64,000 nt of DNA, taken from NCBI RefSeq assembly GCF_009601765.2, contig NZ_CP045699.1, forward strand, positions 496,001-560,000, in the 5' to 3' direction. Shown piece after piece: positions 63,651 to 64,000 of the stretch. A model generated the notes under the pieces. The model was not told where the DNA came from, ran no database searches, and saw only the letters and a program-made list of their open reading frames with translations. Positions within the stretch are counted from its first letter, which is position 1. Each line of letters starts with the position of its first letter. The translations under genes and the position numbers were made by a program. This stretch comes from Vibrio algicola. Its GTDB lineage: Bacteria > Pseudomonadota > Gammaproteobacteria > Enterobacterales > Vibrionaceae.

Positions 63651-64000
63651 ATGGCGAATACATTTTCATTGATTTTAGTACTTGTGACCATTGTTACCGG
63701 TATTGTGTGGGCATTTGAAAAATTGGTGTGGGCGAAAAAACGTCAACAAGCCGTGGCTGATATTGAAACCAAAACCAATGAACCATTACCGAAAGAAGTG
63801 GTGGCAAAGGTCAATCGCCAACCTTGGTGGGTCGAGAACAGTGTGTCTATCTTCCCTGTGATCGCGTTTGTTTTGATCTTGCGTAGCTTTATCTACGAAC
63901 CATTTCAAATACCGTCAGGCTCGATGATGCCAACCTTATTGGTCGGTGATTTTATCTTAGTTGAAAAATTTGCTTACGGGCTTAAAGATCCAGTATTTCA
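63651..64000 (+). CDS. lepB: Signal peptidase I, N-terminal part
   Basis: The first 116 codons of a leader peptidase, cut off by the window edge. It starts [20 protein letters not shown] with the first membrane helix; the second is [21 protein letters not shown], and the catalytic Ser lies in [18 protein letters not shown] near residue 91. The catalytic Lys would lie beyond the window. It removes signal peptides of exported proteins in the inner membrane. GGAAGCC lies upstream of the ATG. Confidence 0.95.
   Translation, partial: MANTFSLILVLVTIVTGIVWAFEKLVWAKKRQQAVADIETKTNEPLPKEVVAKVNRQPWWVENSVSIFPVIAFVLILRSFIYEPFQIPSGSMMPTLLVGDFILVEKFAYGLKDPVF

Overview
The window reads as a stretch of a Vibrionaceae main chromosome, most likely Vibrio. 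The protein sequences, the gene order (holC-pepA-lptFG; mutY-yggX-mltC; hemW-rdgB-yggUT-proC-yggS next to pilTU; epd-pgk-fbaA-mscS; serA-rpiA-ygfA-6S RNA-zapA; rpoE-rseABC-lepA-lepB), ERIC-type palindromes and clustered tRNA genes all point there. Almost everything is core metabolism and housekeeping. The family assignment is inferred from the sequence alone; no database was consulted.

Layout. 1-5.6 kb: the start of valS, then holC and pepA (minus), lptFG (plus) and an RDD membrane protein. 5.7-9.1 kb: tRNA-Leu followed by a two-gene lipopolysaccharide-glucosylation-like cassette, GtrB and a GtrA-GtrC-like fusion. 9.2-11.7 kb: a 267-bp MITE-like element, a GabD-type aldehyde dehydrogenase and a small outer-membrane barrel. 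11.9-15.3 kb: two tRNA operons (Phe/Thr/Asn, nine genes in all), each with its own promoter and a near-identical last tRNA plus terminator, on either side of a secreted chitin-active LPMO gene. 15.3-25.4 kb: mltC, yggX, mutY, trmB, glutaminase, hemW, rdgB, a DUF4426 protein, yggU, yggT, proC, yggS. 25.4-27.6 kb: the pilus retraction ATPases pilT and pilU.

27.7-34.8 kb: ruvX, yqgE, gshB, rsmE, a PAS-GGDEF protein where E. coli has endA, sprT, a DUF2189 protein, and metK with a MetJ-type operator. 35-45.9 kb: transketolase, a YjdL/DtpC-type peptide transporter, a YeiH-UspA pair, then epd, pgk, fbaA and mscS, with a structured leader before pgk. 46-53.8 kb: yggE, serA, rpiA, ygfA, 6S RNA, zapA, ygfB, ubiH, ubiI. 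54-58.4 kb: a YtfK-like protein, a candidate small RNA, ygfZ, sdhE, ygfX, nadB. 58.7-64 kb: the sigma-E operon rpoE-rseA-rseB-rseC behind a sigma-E-type promoter, then lepA and the start of lepB.

How the parts fit. HolC/PepA/LptFG, MltC, the sigma-E operon and LepB serve replication and envelope upkeep. Tkt, Epd, Pgk and Fba cover central carbon metabolism, and Epd supplies erythronate-4-phosphate for PLP, whose homeostasis YggS serves. UbiH and UbiI hydroxylate the ubiquinone ring. PilT/PilU and the LPMO fit a marine chitin-surface lifestyle. The accessory elements are the gtr cassette beside a tRNA, three families of short palindromic repeats, and the tRNA/LPMO block. I saw no CRISPR array, complete insertion sequence, prophage or restriction system. 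The least explained items are the GtrA-GtrC fusion, the tRNA operon duplication around the LPMO gene, the pgk leader and the candidate small RNA beside ygfZ.
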